In this document: piece after piece, positions 53,726 through 63,069 of the stretch
Layout: every line of letters begins with the position of its first letter
How positions within the stretch are numbered: the first letter of the stretch is position 1
Origin: Candidatus Babeliales bacterium
GTDB taxonomy: Bacteria; Babelota; Babeliae; Babelales; Chromulinivoraceae
Reading direction: 5' to 3'
DNA length: 64,000 bases
NCBI GenBank assembly: GCA_041660205.1
Contig: JBAZWT010000001.1
Coordinates: 96,717 to 160,716, forward strand
Position numbers and translations under genes: made by a program
Notes under the pieces: generated by a model
Databases searched by the model: none
Told to the model about the DNA's origin: nothing
The model's input: only the letters and a program-made list of their open reading frames with translations

Positions 53726-55603
53726 TTAATTACCGCTGTCAATTTGCTTTTGCATTTCTTCCCAGTCTTTGGTTGATGATGCAAGATCAGCTTCTGCTTT
53801 TTTCAATTCAGTTTGAAGTTTGTTGTATTCATCTGATCCGTACGGCACGTTGCCAATACTTGCTAAAAGAGTAGGAATTTGGCGTTCTAAATTGCCAATC
53901 TTGTTCTTTACATTCTTAGCTTTTTTTTGTAAAAGATACAGGTCTTTTTTATCAATTTTTGGTACTGATGTAGATGCTTGAGCTACTTTTACTTCTTTAG
54001 GGATTTGCGATGATTGCACAGTTTCTTTTGTGCTCACATAACTTTCATAGTTTCCAAAATAAAGGGTAACGCCCTGTTCAGTTAGTTCAACAACCTTAGT
54101 TGCTAATTTATTGGTAAAATATTGATCGTGCGAAACAAAAAGAATCGTGCCTTCAAAGCTTTGTAAAGCTTGTAAAATAACTTCTTTTGATTCGATATCA
54201 AGGTGGTTCGTTGGTTCATCAAGCAGGAATAGATTTGCTTTGCTCAAAATAATTTTTGCCATAGCAACGCGGTTTCTTTCTCCACCACTGAGCACTTTAG
54301 TAGATTTTTTTACATCATCACCAGAAAACAAGAACGAACCTAAGGTTGCTCGAATTTGCGCTTCGGTAATGTTAGGGCACGCGTCAGTTACTTCTTGAAC
54401 AATAGTTTTATTTGGATCGAGAACTTTTTCCTGATCTTGATCAAACAAAGCCGATATCACATTGTGTCCGAATTCAACAGAACCTTTTTGCAGCTTTAAT
54501 TTGCCAGCAATTAAATTGAAGAGCGTTGATTTTCCTGTTCCGTTTGGAGCAACGAGAGCAACTTTATCTCCTCGTTGAATTTCAAAAGAAACGTTTTTAA
54601 ATATTGGTCGATCGAATGAATATGAAACATCTTTGACAACTAAAACTTGTTGACCAGAGCGTGCAGGAGGTTGCATTTTAAGAACCATAGTTTTAGGTTT
54701 ACGCTCAAGCTCAATACGATCTATTTTATCTAAAGACTTGATCATACTTTGCGCCATAGCAGCTTTTGTAGCGCTTGCACGGAAGCGACTAATAATGCTT
54801 TCTTTGTGTTTTATTTCACGTTGTTGTTGTTCGTAAGCTTGCTCTAGATGCTCAGTACGCATCTTTTTTTGTTCTAGGTAGAATGTATAGTTTCCGTGAT
54901 AAACGGTTAATTTTCCAAGTGATAGTTCAAATGTTTTGTTACACGCTTCTTCAAGGAAATATCGATCGTGACATACGAGTAAGTATCCAAAAGAACCATC
55001 TTTTAGAAATTGCAGAAACCAATTTTTGGTTGAAAGATCAAGGTGGTTCGTAGGTTCATCAAACAGATAAAAATCTGCTTCTTGGAGCAAAAGTTTTGCA
55101 AGAACCACACGCATACGCCAGCCCACGCTTAAATTAGCAACTTTTGTTGCCTGTTTTTTATCGTCGAAGCCGAGACCTGTTAAAATTTTTTGAGCTTGTG
55201 CTTTTTTAGAATCGTAATTGTGTTCAAGCAGTTCATGTTCCAACTCTGCATAACGATTTACATCACTTGCGGTTGGACTATCTGCAATAATTGCTTCAAG
55301 TGCGATTTTCTCTTGAGACATATCGTACAGATATTGAAAAGTTGCAAGCGTTTCATCCACGACACTTTTGTCAGATGCGATGACAACTTCTTGTGGCATA
55401 TATGCGATTTTGGATCCTCTTTGGATATCAATTTCGCCGCCATCAGTACCCATGTCTCCTGCAATTATTTTTAGAAGAGTAGATTTTCCTGTACCGTTTC
55501 TACCGACAAGTCCTACACGGTCTTGTTTGTTGATAGTGCAGCTGATTTCGTCAAAGACAACTTGGTTTCCAAATTGTAATTCAAGATTTTTAATATAGAT
55601 CAT
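53726..55603 (-). CDS. ABC-F family ribosome-associated ATPase
   Basis: Soluble twin-ATPase proteins of this family bind the ribosomal E site and relieve stalling or act in antibiotic protection. The 625 aa show NBD1 (Walker A GRNGTGKSTLLK near 36, signature LSVGWRMRV, FDEPTNHLDL), a linker coiled coil (EHLEQAYEQQQREIKHKE), NBD2 (Walker A APNGTGKSTLFN near 354, LSGGERNRVAMAK, LDEPTNHLDIES) and a C-terminal coiled coil typical of the Uup/YdiF branch. No membrane segments. Overlaps mnmG by 14 bases. Confidence 0.92.
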   Translation of the reverse strand: MIYIKNLELQFGNQVVFDEISCTINKQDRVGLVGRNGTGKSTLLKIIAGDMGTDGGEIDIQRGSKIAYMPQEVVIASDKSVVDETLATFQYLYDMSQEKIALEAIIADSPTASDVNRYAELEHELLEHNYDSKKAQAQKILTGLGFDDKKQATKVANLSVGWRMRVVLAKLLLQEADFYLFDEPTNHLDLSTKNWFLQFLKDGSFGYLLVCHDRYFLEEACNKTFELSLGKLTVYHGNYTFYLEQKKMRTEHLEQAYEQQQREIKHKESIISRFRASATKAAMAQSMIKSLDKIDRIELERKPKTMVLKMQPPARSGQQVLVVKDVSYSFDRPIFKNVSFEIQRGDKVALVAPNGTGKSTLFNLIAGKLKLQKGSVEFGHNVISALFDQDQEKVLDPNKTIVQEVTDACPNITEAQIRATLGSFLFSGDDVKKSTKVLSGGERNRVAMAKIILSKANLFLLDEPTNHLDIESKEVILQALQSFEGTILFVSHDQYFTNKLATKVVELTEQGVTLYFGNYESYVSTKETVQSSQIPKEVKVAQASTSVPKIDKKDLYLLQKKAKNVKNKIGNLERQIPTLLASIGNVPYGSDEYNKLQTELKKAEADLASSTKDWEEMQKQIDSGN

Positions 55604-57410
55604 TTTTTTTCACCAATTCGGGTTTACGGGCTAGTAAAATAAGAAGGGCGATTGCTGCGGGTGTTATGCCAGGCATGAGTCCAGCCTGAGCAATCGTTGC
55701 AGGCTTGTGGCGTATCAATTTTTGTTTCAATTCAGTAGAAATTCCAGGTGCATTTTTAATGAGATCTTCGGACGGAAGAGCCATATCTTTATATTTATTA
55801 TTTTTTTCAATCTCACCAAGCTCGCGCTTAATGTAATCTTTATATTTCACGTGTGATAAAAGTGAAAGAGCGTTTCGAGATGACGTGGTGTACCCTAAAG
55901 TAGCCGCAAGCTCTTGAGCTGTTGGCTCTTGCAAAAGATACTGAGCCATTTTTGAATTATTAACTTTTTTATCAACATCTTCAATTATTTTTTCTAAATC
56001 AGCTTTTTCATCTAAGAATCGTTGATACAAATCTTGCGAGATCAGGCCCAGATCATACGCCTTTGGCATCAAGCGCAAGAACGCATTATCTTGTCTTAAA
56101 ATCAAACGTCGCTCTGCTCGTGAGGTAAACATACGGTAAGGCTCGTCAACGCCCAGCGTGACCAAATCATCAATCATAACGCCGATGTAGCTTTCCTGGC
56201 GGTCTAAGATGAAAGGTGGCTGATTTTTATGCTTTAAAGCTGCATTAATTCCGGCAACAATACCTTGACCAGCAGCTTCTTCATATCCAGTTGTTCCATT
56301 AATTTGACCAGCTAAAAAGAGTCCTGGAATCGTTTTTACTTCAAGTGCGTGACTAAGCTGATCAGGATGAACAAAATCGTATTCAACGGCATAGCCAAAT
56401 TTTGCAATAGTTGCATTTTCAAATCCAGCAATTGAACGAATAAACTGTAGTTGTACGTCTTCTGGAAGTGATGTTGAAATTCCGCTCGGATAAGCTTCAG
56501 CGTACTCTTTGGTTTCAGGTTCAACAAAAATGTGATGGCTTAATTTGTCAGTAAATCGGGAGATTTTATCTTCAACAGAAGGGCAATAACGAGGTCCGAT
56601 ACCTTTAATGTTTCCGCTATACATTGCAGATCTGTGCAAGTTGTCTCGAATTATTTGATGAGTGGTTTCATTGGTGCGAGCGATGTAGCAATCATGAGTG
56701 TTTTTCACCTCAATAGGATCAAATTCAAATAAACTATCAAGCGGTTCAGCTTCTTGTTTTTCGAGCTGTGAAAAATCGATTGTGTCTGTTTTTAGGCGGG
56801 GTGGAGTACCCGTTTTAAGTCTGCCAAGCTTAAGATTTAATTTTGTTAAAAAGTTTGAAAGTTTGGTTGCTGCTTTTTCGTCACGACGACCAGCGGGATA
56901 ATTTTTTTCACCAACGTGAATAAGTCCGTTTAAGAATGTACCCGTTGTTAGCACCACTTGTTTGCTATCAAAAATAATTCCAGATTCACAGCGAATGCCG
57001 CAAATGGAACCATCTTTAACCAAGATTTCATCAACCATTTCCTGTGCAATAGTTAGATTTGGAGTGTTTTGTAGTGTTTGACCAGCAAGGCTTGAATAAG
57101 CATCTTTATCAATTTGAAGGCGAAGGCCTTGAACCGCAGGTCCTTTTTTTGTGTTGAGCATACGAGCTTGCAGATAAGTTTTGCTGCACAGGTTCGGCAT
57201 AAGTCCGCCTAGTGCGCTGATTTCAAAAACAATATGACCTTTGCCTACACCTCCAACGGATGGATTGCACGGCATCAGTCCAATTTTATTTGTATCGATG
57301 GTTAAAAGAAGCGTCTTGCAGCCCATTTTAGCAGATGCATATGCGGCTTCTACGCCAGCATGTCCGCCGCCAACGACGATAACGTCAAAAGATTGATTTG
57401 CTTTGTTCAT
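55590..57410 (-). CDS. mnmG: tRNA uridine modification enzyme MnmG (GidA)
   Basis: FAD enzyme that works with MnmE (encoded at 22557) on wobble U34. The 606 aa show the FAD dinucleotide motif DVIVVGGGHAGVEAAYAS near 9-26, LMPCNPSVGGVGKGHIVFEI near 46, TGTFLNGLIHVG, RLKTGTPPRL, GPRYCPSVEDKI, LFLAGQINGTTGYEEAAGQG near 370 and the C-terminal helical domain with YIKRELGEIE. First gene of the five-gene operon. A clear promoter lies 36 bases upstream. Confidence 0.97.
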   Translation of the reverse strand: MNKANQSFDVIVVGGGHAGVEAAYASAKMGCKTLLLTIDTNKIGLMPCNPSVGGVGKGHIVFEISALGGLMPNLCSKTYLQARMLNTKKGPAVQGLRLQIDKDAYSSLAGQTLQNTPNLTIAQEMVDEILVKDGSICGIRCESGIIFDSKQVVLTTGTFLNGLIHVGEKNYPAGRRDEKAATKLSNFLTKLNLKLGRLKTGTPPRLKTDTIDFSQLEKQEAEPLDSLFEFDPIEVKNTHDCYIARTNETTHQIIRDNLHRSAMYSGNIKGIGPRYCPSVEDKISRFTDKLSHHIFVEPETKEYAEAYPSGISTSLPEDVQLQFIRSIAGFENATIAKFGYAVEYDFVHPDQLSHALEVKTIPGLFLAGQINGTTGYEEAAGQGIVAGINAALKHKNQPPFILDRQESYIGVMIDDLVTLGVDEPYRMFTSRAERRLILRQDNAFLRLMPKAYDLGLISQDLYQRFLDEKADLEKIIEDVDKKVNNSKMAQYLLQEPTAQELAATLGYTTSSRNALSLLSHVKYKDYIKRELGEIEKNNKYKDMALPSEDLIKNAPGISTELKQKLIRHKPATIAQAGLMPGITPAAIALLILLARKPELVKKNDLY

Positions 57411-57445
57411 GATTGCACACTTTTAAAGGGGTTTTATGTATTAAA

Positions 57446-57474
57446 AGTATACTCTATAATAGGTTTTTTCACAA
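57446..57474 (-). promoter_or_regulatory. Sigma70 promoter of the mnmG-rpoD operon
   Basis: On the minus strand TTGTGA (57469-57474) and TATACT (57446-57451) with a 17-base spacer. Confidence 0.7.
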
Positions 57475-57582
57475 ATTTGCTACGGGGTGCCGCTGATCAT
57501 TAAAAATCTTTATTTGTGTCTTGACTGCGAGCGTTACTGTGCGTTGACTTAGAAGTCTTTGTTTAACTTTTAGCCTAAATCA

Positions 57583-57610
57583 TTGCTTTCTAGCTTTGTC
57601 TTTTGATACT
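57583..57610 (+). promoter_or_regulatory. Candidate promoter for the gene at 57647
   Basis: TTGCTT (57583-57588) and GATACT (57605-57610) with a 16-base spacer, then GGGGG ribosome-binding sequence before the ATG. Confidence 0.55.
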
Positions 57611-57646
57611 GTTAGGGTGTGTAAGAAATTTTAAAAGGGGGTAAAC

Positions 57647-58174
57647 ATGAAAAAAATAATTTTATATAGTCAGATACTTTTAATGGTTTTAATGGCTCAA
57701 AATGTACATGCTGATGCTCTAGTAGGTGATCCTCTTAGGGGTGCAACAGAGGCTGAGTATTATGATATAGATCAACTTTCAAATCAGACCGATTTTTTTC
57801 ACATTCGAACTCCTGTACCTGTAATACCAAGTACAGCCTTTGCAAAAGGCTTGCATGATAATGGAATCATATCAACACAGCAATTGCGAAAGTGGATACG
57901 CGCAATAGATGAAACAACTATTACGTCAGAAGAAAAAAAAGTTGTCCAACAGCTAACTGTTAAATATTTTCCAACAACCGATACAGTTGCTATAGCTAAA
58001 AAGCATGCAGACAGAAAAACTGAAATTGCAGATACACATGCAAAAAAATCAAGAGAAAAAATAGAAAGCGCTAAGTTATCAAGAGCCCAATATGAAAAGC
58101 TCTTGCAAGATAAAAAAGATAATCGCGCTGCTAAAAAAAATACGAAAAAAGCTGAGAAAGCTTCAGCGTCATAA
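57647..58174 (+). CDS. Small secreted protein, function unknown
   Basis: The 175-aa product has a signal peptide (KKIILYSQILLMVLMAQNVHA). The mature part begins with a short folded-looking segment with Pro/Thr (IRTPVPVIPS) and ends in a Lys/Ala/Glu coiled coil (KKHADRKTEIADTHAKKSRE). AAAAGGGGG precedes the ATG. Has its own promoter and terminator, so it is expressed alone. No family recognised. Confidence 0.6.
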   Translation: MKKIILYSQILLMVLMAQNVHADALVGDPLRGATEAEYYDIDQLSNQTDFFHIRTPVPVIPSTAFAKGLHDNGIISTQQLRKWIRAIDETTITSEEKKVVQQLTVKYFPTTDTVAIAKKHADRKTEIADTHAKKSREKIESAKLSRAQYEKLLQDKKDNRAAKKNTKKAEKASAS

Positions 58175-58192
58175 AAATATAAAGTAAACGTA

Positions 58193-58226
58193 AAAAAGAG
58201 GTTGACCGAAAGATCAACCTCTTTTT
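58193..58226. terminator. Bidirectional intrinsic terminator
   Basis: AAAAAGAGGTTGA (58193-58205) pairs with TCAACCTCTTTTT (58214-58226). Confidence 0.88.
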
Positions 58227-58303
58227 CTTATTTAAATTCTAATGTTATAGATTGTCTTTAATAAACTCCATTTCTGGATATCTTAGACGTAGTCTATGGG
58301 TAA

Positions 58304-58684
58304 TTATGACAATTTCATTGCCAATCGAATTCTCAATGGAACTTTAGTTAAAATCAAAGCCTTTGTATTGTTAGGCATGATTTCTAAAACATTTTTCAAA
58401 TGTATAACCATTGCAAGCATTTGTTTAGGATCTAGCTTTTCAACCGCAGCTTTCAACGTTGCGTAATTAGCAGCGTCGGGCGCAGTAGCAATAATAGCTA
58501 AAATATCTGTTTTAAGTTCACCAAGCGTATTAGCCAATCCAACAGCGGTTGTTGGGGTTGTTGCCAATCTTGTTTCAACGGCATTGTGAATTTTTGTATC
58601 TGTTGCATCGTCAGCACGTACAACTTGTGCAGTTACTGTTAACGCAAGGACTGAAAGTAAGTAAATCTTTTTAATAGTTTTCAT
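58304..58684 (-). CDS. Small secreted protein, function unknown
   Basis: About 126 aa with a signal peptide (KTIKKIYLLSVLALTVTAQVVRA). The mature part is helical, Ala, Thr and Leu rich (VGLANTLGELKTDILAI and LKAAVEKLDPKQMLAMV), with no Cys. Start taken as ATG at 58684, spaced 7 bases after AGAGG; an upstream in-frame ATG at 58756 would put 24 polar residues before the signal and is unlikely. No family recognised. Confidence 0.6.
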   Translation of the reverse strand: MKTIKKIYLLSVLALTVTAQVVRADDATDTKIHNAVETRLATTPTTAVGLANTLGELKTDILAIIATAPDAANYATLKAAVEKLDPKQMLAMVIHLKNVLEIMPNNTKALILTKVPLRIRLAMKLS

Positions 58685-58821
58685 AATGTACCTCTTATTC
58701 GAGTTAATTTTGTATGCTATTTTCATTTCAATTTTATTATCAATTTCAATATTCAACTCTTACAGACTACAGGAACCATACTGTATCTGCAAAAGGGTAG
58801 GGGGTAAATTAAAGAAACTGT

Positions 58822-58849
58822 TTGAATTTCGCGACTGAATCGCTATTCT
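58822..58849 (+). promoter_or_regulatory. Candidate promoter of mraY
   Basis: TTGAAT (58822-58827) and TATTCT (58844-58849) with a 16-base spacer, 36 bases before the start codon. Confidence 0.6.
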
Positions 58850-58885
58850 TAAGAGATAAAAACCTTATCTTTTAGGACTTTTCTG

Positions 58886-59950
58886 ATGATTTATCACATA
58901 GCTTTATTGTTTCAATCGCAGTTTTCTGCTCTTAATATTGTTCATTATGTTTCGTTTCGAGCTCTCATGGGCCTTTTGACCACATTTGCTATGTCACTAG
59001 CGCTTGGGGAGCGATTTATCGACTTTTCAAGAAAAGCTTTTGCAAACAGTGCCCGGCCGTATACGCCTGATTCACACCAGCAAAAGGGATCAACTCCGAC
59101 CATGGGAGGCATTTTTATCCTGCTGGTCGTACTTTCCAATCTTTTTCTGTGGTGCGACTGGAGCAAGCCTGAATTATGGCTCTTTAGCCTTACCTTGGTT
59201 TTATTTGGGTCAATTGGGCTTTTAGACGATATGCACAAGGTTTGGTACAAAAAGGGCATCTCAGCCACCCCAAAATTCCGTTTACAGCTACTTTCTGCCT
59301 TTATCGTAGCAATGCTGTGGATATGGCTAAAAAATCCGTCCTCATTGGTTTGTGTGCCGCTCTTCAAGCATTTTCACCCTGATCTTGGCTACCTTTTGAT
59401 CCCATGGATTGTTTTGATTTTGGTAGGTACGAGTAATGCGGTTAATTTAACCGATGGACTCGATGGTTTGGCGATTGGATCGCTCTTATTGAATTTTTCA
59501 TTCTTTTCGGGGGTCGCCTATCTAGCTGGACATGCCTCTTTTGCCACGTATCTTCAAATACCCTTTACGGGCTGCAGTGAAGCGGTTATTGTTGGGGGTA
59601 TTTTAACTGGAGCTTCTTTAGGGTTTTTATGGTTTAATGCTCATCCAGCTCAGATTTTCATGGGTGATGTAGGTTCTTTATCATTAGGAGCTGCTCTCGC
59701 CATGATGGCCATTATCTCAAAGCAAGAGTTACTCTTGCCTGTGGCTGGTGGAATGTTTGTGGTTGAGGCAATGTCGGTCATTATGCAAATAGGTTCGATC
59801 AAACTACTGGGCAAAAGACTTTTTAAAATGGCTCCGATTCATCATCATTTTGAGATGCTAGGCTGGAAAGAAACAAAGGTAACGATGCGTTTTAATATCA
59901 TTACTTTGATTCTGTGCTTACTGGCTGCAATTATGCTTAAGGTTCGTTAA
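58886..59950 (+). CDS. mraY: Phospho-MurNAc-pentapeptide translocase MraY
   Basis: Makes lipid I by moving phospho-MurNAc-pentapeptide to undecaprenyl phosphate. The 354 aa have about ten membrane helices and the family motifs KGSTPTMGGIFIL near 67, GLLDDMHKV near 111, VNLTDGLDGLAIG near 185 with the catalytic Asp pair, NAHPAQIFMGDVGSLSLG near 251 and IHHHFEMLGWKE near 320. It stands alone, not in a mur/dcw cluster. With Ddl it shows that peptidoglycan synthesis is retained. Its base composition is slightly higher in GC than its neighbours' by eye. Confidence 0.96.
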   Translation: MIYHIALLFQSQFSALNIVHYVSFRALMGLLTTFAMSLALGERFIDFSRKAFANSARPYTPDSHQQKGSTPTMGGIFILLVVLSNLFLWCDWSKPELWLFSLTLVLFGSIGLLDDMHKVWYKKGISATPKFRLQLLSAFIVAMLWIWLKNPSSLVCVPLFKHFHPDLGYLLIPWIVLILVGTSNAVNLTDGLDGLAIGSLLLNFSFFSGVAYLAGHASFATYLQIPFTGCSEAVIVGGILTGASLGFLWFNAHPAQIFMGDVGSLSLGAALAMMAIISKQELLLPVAGGMFVVEAMSVIMQIGSIKLLGKRLFKMAPIHHHFEMLGWKETKVTMRFNIITLILCLLAAIMLKVR

Positions 59951-60015
59951 AAGAGCTTTGCGGTACGCGTAAAGCTGTATTTATTAAGGTTAAGTTATTC
60001 TTTAGGTTTTAAACA

Positions 60016-60048
60016 AAAAATCCCTGGCGTTTTAGGCCAGGGATTTTT
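60016..60048. terminator. Bidirectional terminator after mraY
   Basis: AAAAATCCCTGGC (60016-60028) pairs with GCCAGGGATTTTT (60036-60048). Confidence 0.9.
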
Positions 60049-60074
60049 ATAGGTTGATTTATAGGTACACAGTT

Positions 60075-60767
60075 TTAAGCCTGTGTACTTGATTTCATTA
60101 ATTTAGTTTTGACGTATAGACCTGTAGCAGCACAAGCTGCTGTTGCTATAATCAAATTTCGACGCCAGTTACGGTATGAATGAACTGTTAGCTCAAGGCG
60201 AATTCCGTCTTTAACGCTGTGTTTTTTTGCAACGCTAGAAAGGTTAGAAAGTTCATCAATAAGCTGATGTAGTTCAGGATTATTATCACTTATATAGCTT
60301 TTTGGATCAAAGTATGCAAGCGGGTTTATCCAGCTCCATTTGATACCAGTTACAAAAATACTTGTTCCTGGCTTGTAGTTACCATATGCATACGCACGGT
60401 AATCATACAAATACATAATCACTTTTTCAAAAGCTTTAACAGTAGCAGTAGCCTGTGCTGTATTTGTTGTTTTTGCTAAATTATCCATGATTGTCTGATA
60501 TGACACGTTGTTTATAGCTTGACCATTAAATTGAGTAATTGTTGCAAGTTCTGCAGCAAATAAAGGGTTGGTAAACAGTGTGTACATAATCACGCCGCGT
60601 TCTAAAATTCCCGTTTGCGGATTGACTCGATCGCCGATCACGAGTGGTCCCGCTGCAGGAGCATATAAAGCTTGCTGCGTGTTTTGGACTGGAACTGGGA
60701 TATATACCATTGCAGACAGGTTAAGACCTGCTGTAAGCATAAGAGAAGAAAGTAATAACTTTTTCAT
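60075..60767 (-). CDS. Secreted protein with C-terminal membrane segment, function unknown
   Basis: The 230-aa product has a signal peptide (KKLLLSSLMLTAGLNLSA), a central Thr/Ala-rich part, aromatic segments (YDYRAYAYGNYKPG) and a hydrophobic C-terminal stretch (NLIIATAACAATGLYV) followed by Lys. A near-perfect Shine-Dalgarno AGGAGG lies 6 bases before the ATG, suggesting strong translation. No family recognised. Confidence 0.62.
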   Translation of the reverse strand: MKKLLLSSLMLTAGLNLSAMVYIPVPVQNTQQALYAPAAGPLVIGDRVNPQTGILERGVIMYTLFTNPLFAAELATITQFNGQAINNVSYQTIMDNLAKTTNTAQATATVKAFEKVIMYLYDYRAYAYGNYKPGTSIFVTGIKWSWINPLAYFDPKSYISDNNPELHQLIDELSNLSSVAKKHSVKDGIRLELTVHSYRNWRRNLIIATAACAATGLYVKTKLMKSSTQA

Positions 60768-60917
60768 AGTGACCTCCTAAAAGGATAACGTTGTTTTCAA
60801 TATAGTTTGCTTTATCATTACCTGTTTTATGCTAATAGTATGCCCTGCCTAGTTTGAGGTTGCAAAAGCCCCCCACTGTTTTTATAAAGCGATATTCATG
60901 GATCTGTTTTAGGCATA

Positions 60918-60968
60918 AAAAATCCCCACCCTGGCTGTGCTTTTAGCTACGCCGAGACGGGGATTTTT
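60918..60968. terminator. Terminator containing the inverted dispersed element
   Basis: Outer stem AAAAATCCCC with GGGGATTTTT. The inner part (60930-60960) is a copy, in the opposite orientation, of the element at 28350-28378. It lies downstream of the APC permease gene. Confidence 0.75.
60930..60960 (-). repeat. Dispersed 30-bp element, copy 3 (inverted)
   Basis: Read on the minus strand it contains CTCGGCGTAGCTAAAAGC, differing from copy 1 by one base over 18. Confidence 0.6.
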
Positions 60969-61037
60969 AAAAGGAATGGGTATTATTTTGTTAAGTTTAT
61001 TGTTCTTTTATAAATTCCAATAGCTGTGTAAAAATCC

Positions 61038-62318
61038 CTACCTTCTTTTTTCACAGTGATAATACATAATAAGTCCTAACGCAAACATCAAAGCAAACAG
61101 ATTAAGGGATACAAAGTTATATTGAATTGAGCTTATGATACATGAGACGATAAATCCTGAGCATGTTACAAGCGATAAAAACCCAGTCAAGCTTGACCAT
61201 TTTTTAAGATGTAAGAATGCAATAGTGCTAATAGTATACGTAATCGTGCATCCTAAAGCAGCTGTTTGCATAAGTTGAATTTTATTACCGTTGGTAACGA
61301 GTAAAAAGAAAACACAAATTATACCTTCAACGAGCACAGCAAAGGTTGGAATGCCATGTTGGTTAAGGCAACTGATCTTATCAGCGCCAAAAATGTGTCT
61401 ATTTTGAGCCAGGGTGTACAAATTCCATGAGTTTGAGAATAGTAGACCATACGTTGCGCCCATTGCAGAAAAGCCAATTAAAAAGCTAATAATCGTTACC
61501 AATTTAGTTTGAATCCAAGGGCTGGTAGGAATTAAGCTTGTGATGTACGGATAAGCTTGAGTGTATGCACTTAGTGATGCAATATTTGGTAGAAGCATCA
61601 TGGCAACGAGTGTTTGAAATGCCACATAGATTAAAATGAGAGAAAAGAATGAATAAAATATCGCTTTTGGAGCGTTTTTTTCAGGATTTTCCATATTTCT
61701 GCTAATTGAACAAGCCGCTTCAAATCCAGAATAACAATACAGAACCAATGGCAGCATCGTAATAAACGATGACATGGGCACTGCTTGAAATGAGGTAAAA
61801 ATGTTAACGTCGAAAAGATAGATGCCAAGGATAATCAGTGATATCATCGGTATCGATTTTGCGGCAATAAAACATCGTTGAATAATAATTCCAGTACGTA
61901 CGTTCAAAAAGTTTAAATAAATGAATAGCGCTAAAATGATAAAGCTGATCCATAGCGGATCAACTGATGCAAGCAGAGATGGGGCTAATTCTTTTAAAAA
62001 AGTTGAAGCAACGTAGAGCAGTAATGATGCTGATGCGAGTTTTCCAAAAAAGTAAGTCCAGTTGCTTATAAATCCTAAAAATGGAGATAGTGGCTGAGCA
62101 AAGGAATAAAATCCACCAGAAGGATGTGTTTTGACGAGTTGAGCAAACGTGAAAACCAAAGGAAACAAGAACAACCCTACGAAAAGATAGAGCAGTCCGC
62201 TTGCAAGGCTCAGTGCTTTGGTTAAATCGACGACGTTTACAAAAATACCTGCGCCAGCCATGATGTTTACATTGATTAAAATTGCTGATTGTAGTGATAA
62301 TTTATGAGAATTGCTCAC
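61038..62318 (-). CDS. APC-family amino-acid permease
   Basis: The 426-aa product has about twelve membrane helices. The amino-acid/polyamine/organocation family signature is near the start (SAILINVNIMAGAGIFVNV), with later HPSGGFYSFAQPLSPFLGFI and SGFEAACSISRNMENPEKNA. Substrate cannot be read from sequence. Import of host amino acids is likely given the lifestyle inferred here. GTG start with AAAAAGGA upstream. It lies 12 bases after the methyltransferase gene and probably shares its transcript. Confidence 0.88.
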   Translation of the reverse strand: MSNSHKLSLQSAILINVNIMAGAGIFVNVVDLTKALSLASGLLYLFVGLFLFPLVFTFAQLVKTHPSGGFYSFAQPLSPFLGFISNWTYFFGKLASASLLLYVASTFLKELAPSLLASVDPLWISFIILALFIYLNFLNVRTGIIIQRCFIAAKSIPMISLIILGIYLFDVNIFTSFQAVPMSSFITMLPLVLYCYSGFEAACSISRNMENPEKNAPKAIFYSFFSLILIYVAFQTLVAMMLLPNIASLSAYTQAYPYITSLIPTSPWIQTKLVTIISFLIGFSAMGATYGLLFSNSWNLYTLAQNRHIFGADKISCLNQHGIPTFAVLVEGIICVFFLLVTNGNKIQLMQTAALGCTITYTISTIAFLHLKKWSSLTGFLSLVTCSGFIVSCIISSIQYNFVSLNLFALMFALGLIMYYHCEKRR

Positions 62319-62330
62319 TCGTATTCCTTT

Positions 62331-63068
62331 TTAGTTTTTGTTTTTAAGATACATAGCAATGGATCCTGCTACTGCTGCATTTAAGCTTTCTGTTTTTCCT
62401 GGCATAGGAATGGTTAATTTTTCAGTGCATTCATCAATTACTTGCGACGACAAGCCCTGTGATTCGTTGCCAATAACTAAAATAGAACTCTTTAAGTCGA
62501 TAGACTCTGGAGTTTTTCCACCTTGGACAACAAGCGCGCATGTTGTAAAACTTTTGCATAGTTTTTGAAATTCAGACCAATTTATTTGTACGATCTCAAC
62601 GCTTGCAATGGTTCCTGCTGTTGCTTGGATAACTTTTGGATTGTATGGGTCGACTCCTTCGACCAGGTAAGCAGTATGAATGTTCATTGCTGCGGCCGTT
62701 CTAATCAATGTTCCTAAATTTCCAGGATCTTGAATGTTGTACAAAACGATTGAGTTGTCAGTTGGAGCGCTTTGATTTTCAGGCATTTCAAAAACAGCTA
62801 CAATACCGCTTGGTGTGATGGTTGTGCTAATTTTTTTTACAATGGCATCGGTAACAAGGACGATAGATTCAGAAGGAAAAAAATCTCCATGCTGTTGGTA
62901 CATATCTTCGCTCAAGTAGATAGAGTGCAATTTGTATCCGCCCTCAAACAAGGTAACGCAGGTTTTTATGCCTTGCGCTATAAATTGTTTATGCTCTTGA
63001 CGATATGATTTTGAATGCAAATTAACGATGTGTTTAATTTTTGGATTGGTCAGTGATTGAATGATCAT
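62331..63068 (-). CDS. SpoU/TrmH-family RNA 2'-O-methyltransferase
   Basis: The 245-aa product has an N-terminal substrate-binding domain and a SPOUT knot domain with motif 1 DPGNLGTLIRTAAAM near 110, motif 2 LVIGNESQGLS near 197 and motif 3 IPMPGKTESLNAAVAGSIAM near 217. It modifies rRNA or tRNA; the two-domain layout resembles RlmB/TsnR-type enzymes. It starts 1 base after the tgt stop codon, with GGAG before its ATG. Confidence 0.9.
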   Translation of the reverse strand: MIIQSLTNPKIKHIVNLHSKSYRQEHKQFIAQGIKTCVTLFEGGYKLHSIYLSEDMYQQHGDFFPSESIVLVTDAIVKKISTTITPSGIVAVFEMPENQSAPTDNSIVLYNIQDPGNLGTLIRTAAAMNIHTAYLVEGVDPYNPKVIQATAGTIASVEIVQINWSEFQKLCKSFTTCALVVQGGKTPESIDLKSSILVIGNESQGLSSQVIDECTEKLTIPMPGKTESLNAAVAGSIAMYLKNKN

Positions 63069-63069
63069 T

